Assembly (NCBI RefSeq): GCF_000208745.1
Contig: NC_030850.1
Coordinates: forward strand, 2,833,495-2,897,494
Source of the DNA: Theobroma cacao
Lineage: Eukaryota > Streptophyta > Magnoliopsida > Malvales > Malvaceae
Reading direction: 5' to 3'
Length of the DNA stretch: 64,000 nt
This document shows, in pieces, positions 13,379 to 27,171 of this stretch (position 1 is the stretch's first letter; each line of letters begins with the position of its first letter). The notes beneath the pieces were generated by a model. It made no database searches. It saw only the letters and a program-made list of their open reading frames with translations, and had not been told where the DNA came from. Both the position numbers and the translations under genes were made by a program.

Positions 13379-14748
13379 TATTTGTATTTCGCTTCTGCTT
13401 ATGCAGAGCTCGAGAAAGGAAAAAGAAAAAACCAGAAGAGAGAGGGAGAAAGAGAGGATTAAGGAAGAGTCGACAGGTACTAAATAAAGCTAAAGATAAC
13501 ATTTTACTGTGGACGTGACGGTGACAAATGACAAAGTTTTTGGAGACTTAACGCGGGCTTGACGACCTTTAATTTCTCTTATTTTAAGGTGACATGCACT
13601 TTCTTGTCCAGGTTTTAACTTTACTCCGACGATGTCGTTTGGGCACAAGCTCCGGATTGGTTGATTTGGACTGTCCAATTGTCGTTATCAAAAAGCTTAC
13701 CCTGTTTCCCCAAAAGAGAAAAGGGGTTTACCTTGCAAATTGACTACTAAATTTTTTTTCCCTTTAAAATTGGGCATTGCCCCACCTGGAAGGTTATACT
13801 AGCAGTGCCTCTCACGTGGTGGGGTAGGTTGCCTCTGTTGAGGACATGCAATCAGCATTGTTTGACATGAGGTGCTTGGTCGGAGTGGGATTTGTACATC
13901 TTTCGAGGAAAGTAGAAACTTGCACCCTAAAACGGCAGGTTGGGCTCAAGATTTTAGCTGATTGGTTTCGACTCTGCCTACCGTCATTGGCAGCTGGAAA
14001 TTGGAATCCCTCACTTGTTTATTTGCTTAAGTGTTTTTGGTCAAAACAGTGTGCCACTGGTTTCAGGTAGCAAGTAACAAATTTTAAATGCTTACGTGAA
14101 AGGTAGCTTGCTTTAGTTGGTAGGTAATGGTTACTCATTCAAAGTGGTTTTTCAAGCTGAAAGGTAAAGAATATACCACAAATGAGGGACACTTACGTGT
14201 ATGATCAATCCAGAATAACTCACACTTAGATTTGACAAATGACTTTAAGTAATAAGCATCACACAATCTGGATTATCCAGAAAAACCTGCACTTCGAAAA
14301 GTACAGCCCAAAAGAGTCAGTCCTCCCCAGAGACGAAAAACAAGTTTATTACACATGGGCCATAGATACTGGATGATACCAGCAACTACACCTAAATTGG
14401 AGCACGATTTCTTCAGGCAACAGTTGCCTCCCATAACAAAAAGGAGGCCAGCATGATTGATTTTAGTATTTGCCGTTTACAAGAAAAAGTTTGATGTCAT
14501 GTCAGGTGAGATATTAATCCATCGAAGATGGTGATTTTCTTTTTCCAGCTTTAATGAACACAGTCTAGTCTGGCAATAAAGTTGAATTAAAGGCAAAAAT
14601 CAAATAAGTTATCAGTGGAGATGACAATGGCCCCTCCAACAAAATGATAGAACATTCACCTTTCCTATCATCTATCAATGAGAATGATCCTTCTACCTGT
14701 GAAAGAATGGCAAAAAATTTGAATTTAGGATGTAAATAAATGGTCAGG
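13379..14748. other. PLC-gene promoter side and CLF 3' flank
   Basis: The right half of this spacer (about 14500-14748) is the probable CLF 3' UTR. Around 13400-13500 is a purine-rich leader of the PLC-domain gene. A 74-codon ORF at 13846-14070 (+) has no recognisable domain and looks incidental. Confidence 0.5.
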
Positions 14749-17700
14749 TTAAGCAAGCTTCTTAGCACGTCCACTTGGAGCACCATCCTCTTTTTTGGAC
14801 CCAGATGCCTCAGGCTTTCTAGCCCAAGCAGGAGCCCTGTCAGGCTCATAACGATAGTCATAGAAAAGTTCCTCTCCTGCATTAATTCGTTCTTTGGCAA
14901 ATATACCCACCCGATGATCCCCTGCAACCATAATGACCTGCAAGACAATGGTTGAGCTTGAGCATGAACTAAATAATGGCAAAGACACCTAAAAGGTGCT
15001 CCAGAGGTTCTACACAACAATAACAAAAGAAAATGTGAAAAGCACAAGACAACAAGGTCTTTCCTGCCATGCAAAGGCAGTCTATTGTGTACCTTTGCAT
15101 AGCAATTAGGATCAGGAGAATGGTTGGCAAACTTCAATTTGTCACCCTTTCGGTAAGCATCAAGAACAAACTGAAAATAACAGAATTAAGGAATTAACAT
15201 TTGCTAAAAATATAGAAAGAGAGAATGGACTACATCTTACAAAAAAGGATGATGAAAGGGCTTGCCTGATCATTCAGATTGAAGAGAAATGAAGAATTTT
15301 CACGGTCATATATCTTTCCACGCTTATCTGCTTCCCGATGTGAAATCAGCTCCCCAGTGTACTCACCGAGGTATTCATGCTTGCCAACACTATTCTGAAG
15401 GATGACCAAAATTAAACAGTAAGTGAATAATAGATCTTAACTCTAAATCGAGTTTGCAAGTGCTATATTACCTTCAAGAAAGCTCCCCATCCAGAAACAT
15501 CAGATCTTCCAAGCAAGACCTGTACATACAACATACACAAATGAAACCTTATTTGCTCCCATAATTTTCTGATGTCAGTTACAATGACTGCTGCACACAA
15601 AATAAGTATAAAAAATGCACACTTTTTTTTTTCTTTTCTAAAAGTTAAATAAATGAATCTTATCATTTATTTATTCACCCAATAGCACTCTCCTTGTCCT
15701 CCAACCTCCCCCACCACCCCCACCTCCTATAAAAATTAAAAGGAATCAGAATGAAGGATTGTTCTAGTACTAACACCCCAAAGCATATGACCCTTGGCCT
15801 TGGATAATATGCTGTCTATAAGACACCATTTTCTACACACAGAAAAAATATGATTTATAATCCTATTGTCACTTTCAGGTGGTGCTTTGAGGTCCAAACA
15901 CAATCACTATTAATCTTTTGAGGTAAATAAGCACACTAGATCTTATATATTAAGGGACTATTTTTTAGCACTCATCTCCCATTTCTGGAAGCTATAAAGG
16001 AGAGTGAAATATCAATGCTTCAAAAGAGTTGTTGAAGAAAAGATTAGAACATCTGCCCTTTGATTTAGCTGTTAAAAAACATTTCATGCAGGCACCTAGA
16101 GTGAACAAATAATTAAGTAATTTAATACTTATAAGACAGGACACTTATTTCAAAACAAGGGGCACTGATCAGATTCATTGTTTCTTAATTATTAAATAAC
16201 TATATACAGAAGCATATTCACAAACACACATATAAGCACTTATCTAATTGGAAGGGAGCAAATAATAAGATGAAACAGAAAACACCATTACCCTTTGTTG
16301 TTGTTTGAGAAGAAGCTTCATATTTCTGCATTCATAATTGTCACCTCTTTGCGGAGGAACCCCAAGACTGCCAGTGCCATCACCACAACTGCCAATTTAA
16401 AGGGATCAGATGATAGAAGCAGTTGAAAAAAAGAAACAACAATATACAAGTAATAACTTTAGATTTTAAAAAATATATATATAATAAAGAGGAGTTCATT
16501 GACCATTACAAGTGTTGATCTAATTCAGACATTCCTGAAATTTAAAATCCAGATGCACTTCCAACTGCAAAATATAAAGAACCTTGTGCTTTCATAGGTC
16601 AAAGTAGACAAGCCACTACTAGCTGAAACTACATTTCAACTCAAGATGCCAACAGTTTACTCATGTAATAGTAGGTGCATTATGAGAATTTTATTATGAT
16701 AACAAAATTTAATTATAGAGAAGTTTAAGAATTAGTAATGGTGATATGGAATCATGTAAGATCTCCAAACTCGATTGGAAACCAGATTAAGCCATATCAC
16801 GGCAAAGTTAACATAATCCTTTCCCAGGACAGAAGACCCATAACATACGAAATTAACAGCAAGGGTGCCTAATAAAATTAGTATCTCCTTTCAATGTTTT
16901 TTTGAAATACTTTTAGGTACAGGCATGCATCAATTTTTTTCCCATTGAACGCTATTAAGTAACAGAACAAGAAAAAAGGAAAGTCAAAGTCAGAGCTCAC
17001 CTGACCCAACAATTTCTACAAACATCTGGATCACATTCCCTGTCTGCAGCAAAGCATGGACACTGACGGCTTCGACATTGACTTTTAGCACAATGACAAC
17101 CTCTAAATCGATTCTTGCAACTCTTTGGACATCTATATTGAACAAGAAATATCAGCAGAGAGAATCCATGCATCAACATCAAGATATCATCGATGCATAT
17201 GTGATAATGATAAATCTATACAAAGATATAAGAAATCCAAAACAGCCAAAATTGAAAAGGACTGAGGAATGTATTGATGAAATTTTTTAACACAATTCAG
17301 CTTGAAAACTAACAGCTCACCCGCAGTATTTTTCGCAGCAGGTCCCATTTAAAAGACAGGAACATTGCTTTCCACAAGCTGTTTGACAACTACATGGATT
17401 ATACTGCCGGCATGGCTGATCTTTTCTCTCAGTAATCCGTTTCCTGATTGAGTGATACGCAGCTGATTTCCAGGTATATTTCAAGCGACGGACTCTACCC
17501 CTTCTACGTAAGAATCTTGATCTCCGTCTTACTTCATTATTTCCCTAGAGTTATTTATAAAATAAAAATATATAAAATATATTAAAAAAAAGTAAAAAGA
17601 AGAGAATGGAAAAAAAGAGAGAAAAATGGTAGAACTATATGGTTTAGCAAAAAGGTCCCCATGTCCTAATCTGCAAAGGTAGGTCAAATAAAATTACTAA

Positions 17701-20700
17701 CCATGTTTCCATTAAGGTCAAACTTGGAATAACCTTCAAGAAGAGATATAACACCATCAGCTGCATGGCAAGCCAGTTTATTGTCAGAGCAGGTCATGTA
17801 TTGGAAAACCTCCCAACATGTCTTCAAACCATTTAACAGATTTCTGGCAATCAAACAGCTGGCATGACAAAGAATAAACTGTAAGTAGATGGAGAATCAA
17901 TTTACTAAAAGGAAACCCAAAAGCTATTACTGCAAACAAAATGCAAAAGATTTAGTGTTACTTGCAAAATGAGACTGATTCACAAACTTGATAAAGTAAC
18001 TTTTGGACTACGAGCCCTGATGATTATCAGAATTTTGAGAACAAGGAGGAAAGAAAATTAACGTCATAATTACTACTTTTAACAAACACTTGTAGCAAGA
18101 CCTCAAAAAAAAATGAGCAAGTTGGAAATATCAACCATTGAATTTGATTATAGTGGATTCTTTAGATGTACAATTAACAATAAGCAGGCAACAGCTTTTG
18201 GAGAATAAATTATCTCAAACCCAATGTGGATTCTATCTAGTGAATCTCAAAACCAATTCAATATATCAGAGAAAGCAAGAATTCATTAAAAAGCAATGCA
18301 AAGTCCACAAACTAACCTGTTCCTGCCAAAAATCTCCACACCTTTCTCAAAAAGACCTTTTTCAATAGCTTTCCAAGATTTATGATCACTTGCTTCTTGT
18401 TTACATATGTTTTCATCCACAAACTCTTCTTTTCTCAGGCCATCATTGCCACTAGTCCGAGGCAAATCATTAATAGTCTCGCTAGAAGGAACTTCAGGAA
18501 CTTCGCCTTGCAGTCCTTCCTGTAATGGCCACTCTTTCCTCCTAGACCTTCCTGTGTTTGGAGATTTGACATTCTTCTGTGAAGAAGACATAGTCTCTTC
18601 GTTTTCTTTTCGTGCATTAGACCTGAGTTTTATATCAGCAGGCATAACACCTCCACTCACAACAGAATCAGAATCAGAAGCTGCCATCTTCTTCTGCCTC
18701 TTACGCATGCAAACTAATACACGTTCAGCAACTCGCTTGCTATTCCTTTTGCGAATTCCAGATTTTCCAGCAATTTTATTCTTGGAAGGTGATAACTGGG
18801 GAATAGATGAGGAGTCTTCAGGCCTGGGTCCAATCTCTGAGTCACTACTTTCTGAAAGATTTTTAGCATTGGACGAGGCACTTTCACTTTGGCAGGACTT
18901 TACCTTCCTCCTAGCAGATGGACCAGAAGGTTTCTTACGGAATGATGTTTGTGCCCCAACACCATCAGATGAAGAGTTGGACTTTTCTTCAGTATTGATT
19001 GGAGAGCTGACTGTGCCATTTCTTTCTGACTTCAGTACCTGGCATTAAACAATTCAATCCTGTAATTAATATTATGTAATTCAACTTTTAAAGGGACAAG
19101 AGATCAGCCAAACATATACCAAACGATAGCAATGCGGGCCACATGGTGCATTTTCTTCATCTGGATGGCTCCATGGAGTTTGTTTATCAGCCTGAGGATA
19201 TTATGAAGTAAGAAGTAAGAATTTAACAGCCTAGCAGCACACTCAAACAATTTTAAACAATTAGAATTGCATGATCAACTCACAGGAAAGATAAGGTCCT
19301 GAGAACATCCATGTAATCTGCAATCAAAGACCTGCCAAATACAGAAAAAAATATAAGGATACAATTAAAGAAGGCAACAAAAAGCACCACAGAACATAAT
19401 GAAGAGCAAGACAAGTGCTTACAAGGCATCGTCTACAAAATAAATTGTCGAAAGAATCGAGACCTGCTTCAAGATCTTTTTCAAGAAAGGAATTCCAATT
19501 TTGTGCTTCAATATCTGCATTCTTAGAGGCCCCAGCATCCTTCTCCTCCTTCATAAGAGTTTCATATCTTGCCTGTATAAGATGTTTGATGGTGTTTCAT
19601 ATCTCTGTCAAGCCAGCACAAAGAAAATGGGAAACGGCTGGACCAAAGTGTACACTATGACCAGTTTTATCAGAAAATGAATGGGAGAGAAAAACAATGC
19701 CATTGAAAGCATAATTTTAGTTGCCAAAAGTGAAAGAAAAAAGACCAGTATAAAACAAATCAAAGGCTAACACAGCAATTACCACCAAAAGTGCATACCT
19801 TGACTTCAGGAGGACTTCTAGAAAAACATTGTGCTAGTGATTCCAATACTGGATCAGACAAACCAACTTCCTTGATAGTCATGCTGGCAATTTTATAACA
19901 GGATGGTATGTGAATTATTAGCTACAATTGGATCGAATTCCAGAAAACAATTTAGGAAAGCTTGTAAGATACATTATAGCCTTATAGGCTCATGAAGTCA
20001 ATATGACAATATTACAACAGGAAGATACACGAATTACAAATGCAATATCGATTAAATTTTAGTACACTATGTTTTAGAACACCCTGCAAAGATGGTTTAT
20101 ATGTTCATTAAGTAAATAACAATAAACTGTGTAACCATGTAAGGATATTCGAATTTAGCACAATCACTACCTAAGGAAGATGAAAATTGAAAGAACTGAA
20201 TTGTCAGTAGTGTGATTAACTACACTTATTTTCCTTTAAAAAAAGTTAACCAAGTTAACTGACATAGCAAACATCCAAAAGGTGTAAGAAACATATAAAA
20301 CAACAGAAAATTCACAAATCTAAGCAAAATAGATAGTAGAAAAGTCTTCTTCACCCTATTTTCCTTTCAAAATAATTGATGTCTTACCCAGCTTTTTTAC
20401 AATACTTGTAATGTATCCCATACCTATCAACCTTTTTGCAACTATTAATTCCAAACTAAGTAGATTATGTATATTTTGTCCTTAAAAATTTTAAATATAT
20501 CTTTTATACATTGACAAAATTCTAACTGCTGCAGAAAATAGCAATATATAAAGAAACTATACATATTTCCAGACTATTTCCAGGATTTTCCACTACAACA
20601 GGAAGTAAAAGCAACAAAAATATACTTCAAGATAGAAAAAGAAAAACAAAAAGAACTTGAACACGATTACAATCACAATAGATATATGATTATACCAACC

Positions 20701-22292
20701 GAAGAATAAAGTCTTCAGATTCCACAAAATCTCTCTTTTCCTCTTCTTCCTCAATTACTTCCTCCTCACTGTCACTGCAGATAAGTGCTTCACCACCATT
20801 TTGATCATAATAGATTCTCCTTCGACCCACCACTGATTGATCCTCCGTCATTCTTTGATTTCTACAGCCGAAGAAATGAAAATTAACTAATAACTCAAGC
20901 AAGAAAGATTAAAATTGTTGAAAAGATAGGAAAGACATTGCAAGTCTGGTGATTAGAAGTTCAAATTAAATGAACAAAAAAGTTTATTTCAGTTATCTTT
21001 TGATAAAAATTTGAAGAAAAATGCCAAAAATCAGCTATCCAATAAAAGCATTGTTCGTTCCCAACAGCAAATTCTTTGATTTTTCAAATCAATTTTCTGA
21101 AATTGGATAAACAAAAGAGGCATTACAGAAACATATGACTACAACTTTTTCCTGAAACAGCACTCTATATTTAAATAAAGAAAAAGAATAAGAATACAAA
21201 ATAAAAATAAAAGAAAAATTAGACAAAACTTCTAGTTAACCTCACAAACCTGTCTAGAAATATCCATGTAGTATACGGCGGTAGCTTTTTCACTTCTGTA
21301 AGCTTAATAGGACGAACAGCATTCTTTACTGGAATACTAGATCCCATAAGAACTGCTGTAGAAGCTTCTTGATAGCTATGACTATCCTTATCCCCATTAC
21401 TCACGTCAATTCCATTTTGCATACCAAGTGCATCTTTCTGTCTCTTAGTCAATAGATCCAAAGCACTATCAGAGTCACTAATCCAACTGCTTCTTCGTTC
21501 ATTTGACAATTTATAAAGATGGCTCGTTATACCACCCACTTTTTGCCTGTTTTCTTCCAATCTTTTCTGGAAATAAAAATGAACTCAAACTGATTGGTAC
21601 ATATAAGTATCTAATCCAAAGAATAATCACATAACCAAGGCATTTACCTTTACAGAAACAGACCGGTCGACTGTAACTTGCTTCTTTAATAAAGCTATTA
21701 CAGATAAAACCTCCTTAACAGTCAGGTTATTTTCTTCACTTTGTGTCATCTGTGTAAAAAACAAAGAACAATCCAATTTAAGCTTACCAGTCAAGGATAA
21801 TTAACATAATTCGATACAGAAATAAACACTAAATTTCTTTTTCAACAAAGACATTTAAAATTAACAGAACAAAAGGAAAAGAAAAGCAATCTGACCTCGA
21901 AAAAATTCTAAAAACCCTTAAAACATAATCCGTTTTAGTCGCATTTTCCGCTTATAAACTTGTAAACTATAAACTACAAATTAATGACATAATAATCCAT
22001 AAAATGCAAAATATATAATAAAAATCACTTAATCAAATTAAATTCAATTACAATCAGATAAATTTAACAAAATGCAGCTATTTCCCGCTATAAAATAAGT
22101 CCATATTCAGGACAAAATGAAAAAATAAAAGTCAAACAAAAATAATTCAAGGAAAATCAGAACGAAAATAAAAGAAATTGTTTTATGCATTTCAGAGAGA
22201 GAAAAGGAAATCGAAAGAGCGAGAGTTACCGAGGAGTCCTTAGGAGCTTCCGATCTGTTCGCCGACGCAGATGGCGAAGATTTCTCCGCCAT
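14749..22292 (-). CDS. CLF: Histone H3K27 methyltransferase CURLY LEAF (E(z) homologue)
   Basis: Catalytic subunit of Polycomb repressive complex 2; trimethylates H3K27 to silence floral and homeotic genes. Seventeen exons in transcript order: 22292-22230, 21749-21648, 21566-21250, 20861-20700, 19883-19799, 19572-19423, 19331-19284, 19191-19120, 19038-18317, 17858-17702, 17544-17321, 17132-17001, 16388-16292, 15519-15472, 15394-15266, 15170-15093 and 14937-14749. All phases close, giving 924 aa (Arabidopsis CLF is about 902). The start [20 protein letters not shown] is CLF-like, not SWINGER-like. Domains: EZD-type segment about 150-195 ([16 protein letters not shown]), cysteine-rich C5 about 288-333, basic NLS region in exon 9, SANT about 560-600, CXC about 670-745, SET about 775-892 with NHSPDPNC (852-859) and [10 protein letters not shown]. 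Exon 15 ends at a GC splice donor. Confidence 0.97.
15171..15265 (-). other. GC-AG intron inside the CLF SET domain
   Basis: The intron between NLNDQ and FVLDAYRKG begins CAG|GCAAGC on the coding strand and ends TTTTCAG. No GT lies at the required position, and the flanking residues are fixed by homology. The +4 to +6 context and the CAG exon end fit the strict consensus seen at minor GC donors. The other 15 CLF introns have GT donors. Confidence 0.85.
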
Positions 22293-22461
22293 TGCCGGAG
22301 AGAGAGCCGGTTCGAGTCCGAATCAGTAAATTGAAGGATCCGGGTCAGGATCCGATTCATAAGAATGCAATGCCGGATGAGCAAACCGATAAAATTAAGG
22401 TTGATTGAGCGGAGAGGATTTGGCGGGTCAACCTTGCAACCCTAATTGTAACATCCCTCCT

Positions 22462-22468
<7 letters not shown>

Positions 22469-22493
<25 letters not shown>
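22469..22493. repeat. CT/GA microsatellite upstream of CLF
   Basis: About a dozen uninterrupted CT units (GA on the CLF coding strand), within a longer pyrimidine-rich tract from about 22457. It lies about 180-200 bp upstream of the CLF ATG, in the probable 5' UTR or core promoter. GA repeats of this kind are bound by plant BPC (BASIC PENTACYSTEINE) proteins, which are reported to contact PRC2. Function here is inference. Confidence 0.8.
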
Positions 22494-22499
22494 AATTCT

Positions 22500-24100
22500 T
22501 TTTTTGGGGTGGAGTTTTTGGTTTTTATTATTTTCTTTTTCTTGTGAGTTTTTTAATTAGGGGGAGGCGTATCGCTCTTTTAATTTTCAATAAAATAATA
22601 ATAATAATAAATTGGGGTTGGAAAAGTAAAATAAATTTTTGGGGGGAAAGAAACGTGGCAACCTGGTTTGAATTGTGTACTGTAGAAACTGACCAAAACT
22701 ACAATTCCTTGTTTGGACAAACAGCTAGAATTCCCTTATTTTGCTTTTCTTTCCCTCTTTTGCCCTTTTTTTTCCTTTCTTTTTTTTTCTTTTTTTCCCT
22801 TTTTGTTTCTTTGCACATAAATGTTGATAAGAGTCTATGAAATTTTTCAGCAAAAGTTTTATGTTGGGACAAGAATGACAATTATGTGATAAATAATTTA
22901 TATTAACAATAAAAATTGAATTTTCACTTAATTATTAAAAAATATTTTCACTACATTTTATTTAAACAATTACATTTATTTTCTAAAGCAAAAAACATGT
23001 CCTTTAATTAACAATCATTTGAGGCACTCCTAAATTGACTTTGATTAAGTGAACAAGCTAAATTTAATACGTGGAAGATAAGGTAATAGGTGGATCTAGG
23101 TTTACTTAAAGGATTATTAATTTATAAATATAAATAGTAAGTGTTTTGTAAAGTTATCACATGTCTCTTTAATAATTATATTAAATTTTAAAAATATATA
23201 TTAATTTTTTAATTATTATTTGATAAATGCATATCAATCTTTTACGCTCATTTATAAATTTAAAAAACTCTAGTGTTAATAAAAGATGATTTTCATTGTT
23301 TAGATTTGTAACATAAAAGAAGAATTTGAGTAAATAAAGTTTTTTTGTTGGGTACAATTGGAAAAATTGTACTACATCCAAAATTTAATGTAGTTTCAGT
23401 ATATATGAAAACACAATTGTGCAATTAAAGCAGTGGTAGGTGATAAATGTATGTCACCTAAAGTGGAGAAAACCTTGGTATTTAATGCCTCCAATTGATT
23501 AGAATAAATAACGGGACAAAGTCATCTCGTGCCTACAAGCAACCAATCTTTGTAAGGTTGTCCATGACTCAAATTTGTTCCCTTTGAGCCAATAGAAAAG
23601 CATAGCTTTAGTTACTATAACAATAATAATAATAGGCATGGTTGAAATCATTTTTGTTTTATATACCATGTGAGAAACAATGTAACAAACACTAATTAAT
23701 AAAGGCAGGGGAGAAAACAACTGCGGCCAACTAATGTTTGATTATTGAAGGTTTGAAGTTGAAAAAAATCTATCACGAGCAGCCAGCCGACGGAAGAATT
23801 GTGTTTTGAATACTATTGTGGTTTTAGGCCTGATTGGTCATCATTGCGTGTACTACCAATTCCAAGCCTTTTTTAACAAATATTGAGCTTGTAGGCCTAG
23901 TCAGAAAGTGGACTAAGTCCATGACCTATTGGGCTGATGTATAGCTTTTGTTAGAAGTTCTTTCGTGCTAGGCCTGTATTGATCCAAATCTCTCAATCTC
24001 ACTCACACGCATGCCCCGGGTCTGGATTCCAGAAAATTAAGGACCATTGTTTTTTTAATATATAATGATTTTAGAAGTCACGTGTTGCATATTAAACTCT
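22500..24100. other. AT-rich spacer upstream of CLF
   Basis: Pyrimidine-rich stretches (22740-22810) and AT-rich DNA. ORFs at 22544-22840 and 23499-23720 are low-complexity or unrecognised. No gene supported. Confidence 0.5.
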
Positions 24101-24107
24101 GAAAATA

Positions 24108-24535
24108 AAATTTAAATAAATTAATAAATCACATATTTATATTTTTAACCTAAAAAGTATATTTAATAAGTAGTAAAAGATCCTTATTTATATATCTAAG
24201 ATTCACACCATTTATTACTGATATAGAATTCGTGATATTCTAACCCACTAAATTATGTAACATCTCTCTGTTACACTGACTCTTTAACCTTAGAGGAAAT
24301 TGATTTTTATATTAATCCGAGTCTACCTCGACCCTTATATTTCTTATAGGAGGTTCCACATCAGTAAAGATCATAGTTTGCTTTGATACAAAATGTCATA
24401 GATCGAAACTTAATAACTTAAATAAGTTTATAAATCATGGACTTATATTCTCAACCCAAAAAATATATTTAATAGATGGTGAAAGACTCACATTTATATA
24501 TCTAAAATTCACCATGTGAGATTTGTGATATCATG
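24108..24535. repeat. Two diverged copies of a 120-140-bp block
   Basis: About 24108-24245 and about 24410-24530 share the order TTTATAAATCA..., TATATTT.TCAACC.AAAAA, TATATTTAATA, GTGAAAGA, TTTATATATCTAA.ATTCA and GTGATAT. They probably descend from one transposon, such as a decayed LTR fragment, but no termini are visible. Confidence 0.45.
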
Positions 24536-24839
24536 ACAGAGGAAAATATATTATTGAAAAGTAAAGCTTTTGGCACTTTTTCCAATAGAATTTAAAAGAC
24601 TTGTAAATCAAACATTTAATTGTATTGTAAATAAAAAACATTAATAGTTATACAAATAAATATGAATATAGACAAATTCAGGATTTTGAATGAAGGGCGG
24701 TTAAAGGGTAATTATAAAAGTAATAATGCTATATATATAATTATAATTTTATACTTATAATAATAAAAGAAATTAAAAATTAAGAGGTGGCGGCCACCAC
24801 CACATGCCACCCCTATGACTTCGCCCTCAACGGTATTAT

Positions 24840-25650
24840 TAATTAAACGATATCTTAAGTATGAATACGAATTTAATAAACGTTTAACATAACATGATAA
24901 GTCTAAAACATTTATTAAATGGTTCAAGTTAAATTTTATATAATACAACATGATTTATAATTTGTTTGAACTATTAACATGATTAAAATTTTAAATACAA
25001 TAAAATATGATTATATTAAAATACATACAATTACAAATAAAATATAGCTTCATTATTCAAATTTAAAATTAATACTAATAAAAATAATTATAACAAAATA
25101 ATAATATCTATCAAATATAATAAAATCTACAATCATAAAAAATCATAATAAAATTCACCACTATCATCATCAACCACAATAAAATAAAATATTTATATGG
25201 GAGTTTAATCGAGTTATAAGTGTATTGAATAAACACGTTTACACAATTAATTAAATAGATAGGGTTTAGGGATACATGATAACATGAATAACTACATATG
25301 TATTAAATGGGTTAAACGAGGTGGATGCATTTAAGGCACAAAACAGAAACACGGTTACTTTGAACTCAAATATATTTAACTTTGTGTCGTGTTCGCATCG
25401 TATTATTATGTCATTTATAAAATTATTAAATGTATCGACTTCAATTATTTATAATTTTTTTGACGTTGAGAGAGAAAAAGTGTGCGCCTTGATTGGAGTA
25501 CCAAAACTAATTATCAATTTCATTTTAAAACACGAAACATGATTATTTCGAACCCAAAAATGTTTAATTCTATGTTGTATTAATATTTTATTATCGTGTT
25601 ATGTACAAATTTATCAAGTATATTACTATTTATTTTAGAGATTTTAAATG
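24840..25650. repeat. Degenerate interspersed repeat
   Basis: Two stretches (about 25337-25440 and about 25528-25625) share the pattern AAACACGGTTACTTTGAAC / AAACATGATTATTTCGAACC and then a CGTGTT-containing tail. The region also has GGGTTAAACGAGG and GTTTAACATAACATGA-type motifs that recur in old plant transposons. No coding remnant or TIR pair is visible. Confidence 0.35.
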
Positions 25651-25865
25651 ACATAATGACTTATTTAAAAAAAAAACATTTCTTTGACCTTAAAGGATAA
25701 AAAAAAAAAGTGTGCCTCGAATGGAACACTAATACCTGCTATCAATTTCATTTTTGTTCCCTTATGCATCTAATCTTCTTAGGTTTTTGAATGCAACAAA
25801 AATTCAATAAAAAAGTAATCAATAAAATGATATGGAAAATCAGTTATTTCTTTTCTTCACCAACT

Positions 25866-26054
25866 CTAAACCTGGCGACGTATAGCACTAAGAGCCAATT
25901 TTTGTTGAGTCTCAATCAGCTCATATTGCGGGCAACAATCGATCAGCAGATAGGACAAGGTTCTTTCTTGCCCCGGAAGAAATCTCATGCTTGATGTAAC
26001 TGCCTTGTTGAAGTACACCACATGCATGCCTACGATATCTAGGCCTTCTAGCAA
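25866..26054 (-). other. Unrecognised GC-richer ORF island
   Basis: A stop-free stretch of 62 codons, open further upstream to about 26075, in DNA clearly richer in GC than its surroundings. It reads LLEGLDIVGMHVVYFNKAV, then LPGQERTLSYLLIDCCPQYE. The + strand is also largely open over the same bases. I recognise no family. It may be an old exon, a transposon fragment or chance. Confidence 0.25.
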
Positions 26055-26767
26055 TGGATAACGAAGCAGCTAGATGATTGCATTCTACCATCCTCCAAAG
26101 AGTTCTTGTTTCATTTCTGTTCTACTAGTCAGGCAAGGAAAGAGAAGAAAAAAATTAATGAACTTATAAAAATAACCTTTTAAGTTTGATTTGTAAGGAA
26201 GAATTCTTTTAACTTATGTTTCTAGAATTTTAAAAGAAAATAAAATTATGTTTAGTTCACATTTTAATTAATTGTTATTAAACATTTAAACATTTGATTT
26301 AATGATATATACTTTCATTCAAAAAATAAGTTCAAACTCTGTTATCGAAAATTAAAAAAAATTACAATTAATATTAGTTTTAATAAATTCAAATTTTTTG
26401 AGTCTGATGACGTTTCTTAGGCACATAATATAGTATTTAGTATGAATATTCATTAACGTCTATGAATCAATTAACAAATTTGTAGCATATATTTGGATTT
26501 AGGATTTGCCACATTTTAATTAAATTATAAATAAATTAAATAACATATATTTGGCTAAATGGATAAATGACAAGATAATCCTCTTATACTGACATGCATG
26601 TTTGTTTTTTTCTCGATGTCTATTCAATATCAATAAGAAAAGGAGTTTTTCGCAGAACTAAAAACGCAACTAAGATATGTATTTTGCAATTGCAAAACTC
26701 CAAACTGTACAAATAAGTTGTGGTGGTCGAAATTTCATAAGTCCCTTTTGATATTTTATTATTTTAG

Positions 26768-27171
26768 AGCATGTTTGACTTGATTTTTTTTAATTTAAAA
26801 GTTATCATAAAGTTTTTATAAAAAATAATAATTTTTAAAATTAAGCTAAAGTTGTTTGATAAATTTTTTTTATAAGTTATAATTTTTGTTAAAATTATCA
26901 TAGAAAGTATTTTTTTTAGAGAGTAATATTATAATTATTTTTAATAAATGAGGATATTTTTGAAATAAAAATAAAAATTTTCTTGTATTTTTAAAAGAAG
27001 AGAAAAAAAAGCTCCTCCTTTTAGCTTTTTTTTAAGCTTTTTTTTTAAAAAATTTTGTTCTTAAAAAAAGAGTTGCTTTTTTTTTAAGAGTTTATCAAAA
27101 AATCATGTTTGACCTGACTTTTACTTTTACGAGATAGATAAGCTAAAAAAAAAATTAGGTCAAACATGCAC
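26768..27171. mobile_element. MITE-like element, about 0.4 kb
   Basis: The left end, AGCATGTTTGACTTGATTTT, is matched in inverted orientation by the right end, AAAATTAGGTCAAACATGCACT, giving imperfect TIRs of about 20 bp. The interior is AT-rich and non-coding, with poly-T/poly-A tracts. Size and structure fit a non-autonomous DNA transposon (hAT- or Harbinger-like). I could not see a convincing target-site duplication. Confidence 0.6.

Noticed and set aside
14565..15137. 190-codon - strand ORF over the CLF 3' end
   Set aside because: It starts in the CLF frame ([11 protein letters not shown]), then reads through an intron; the spliced model explains the region fully.
18407..19048. 213-codon + strand ORF
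   Set aside because: It is the antisense of CLF exon 9, whose sense frame matches CLF with consistent splice sites.
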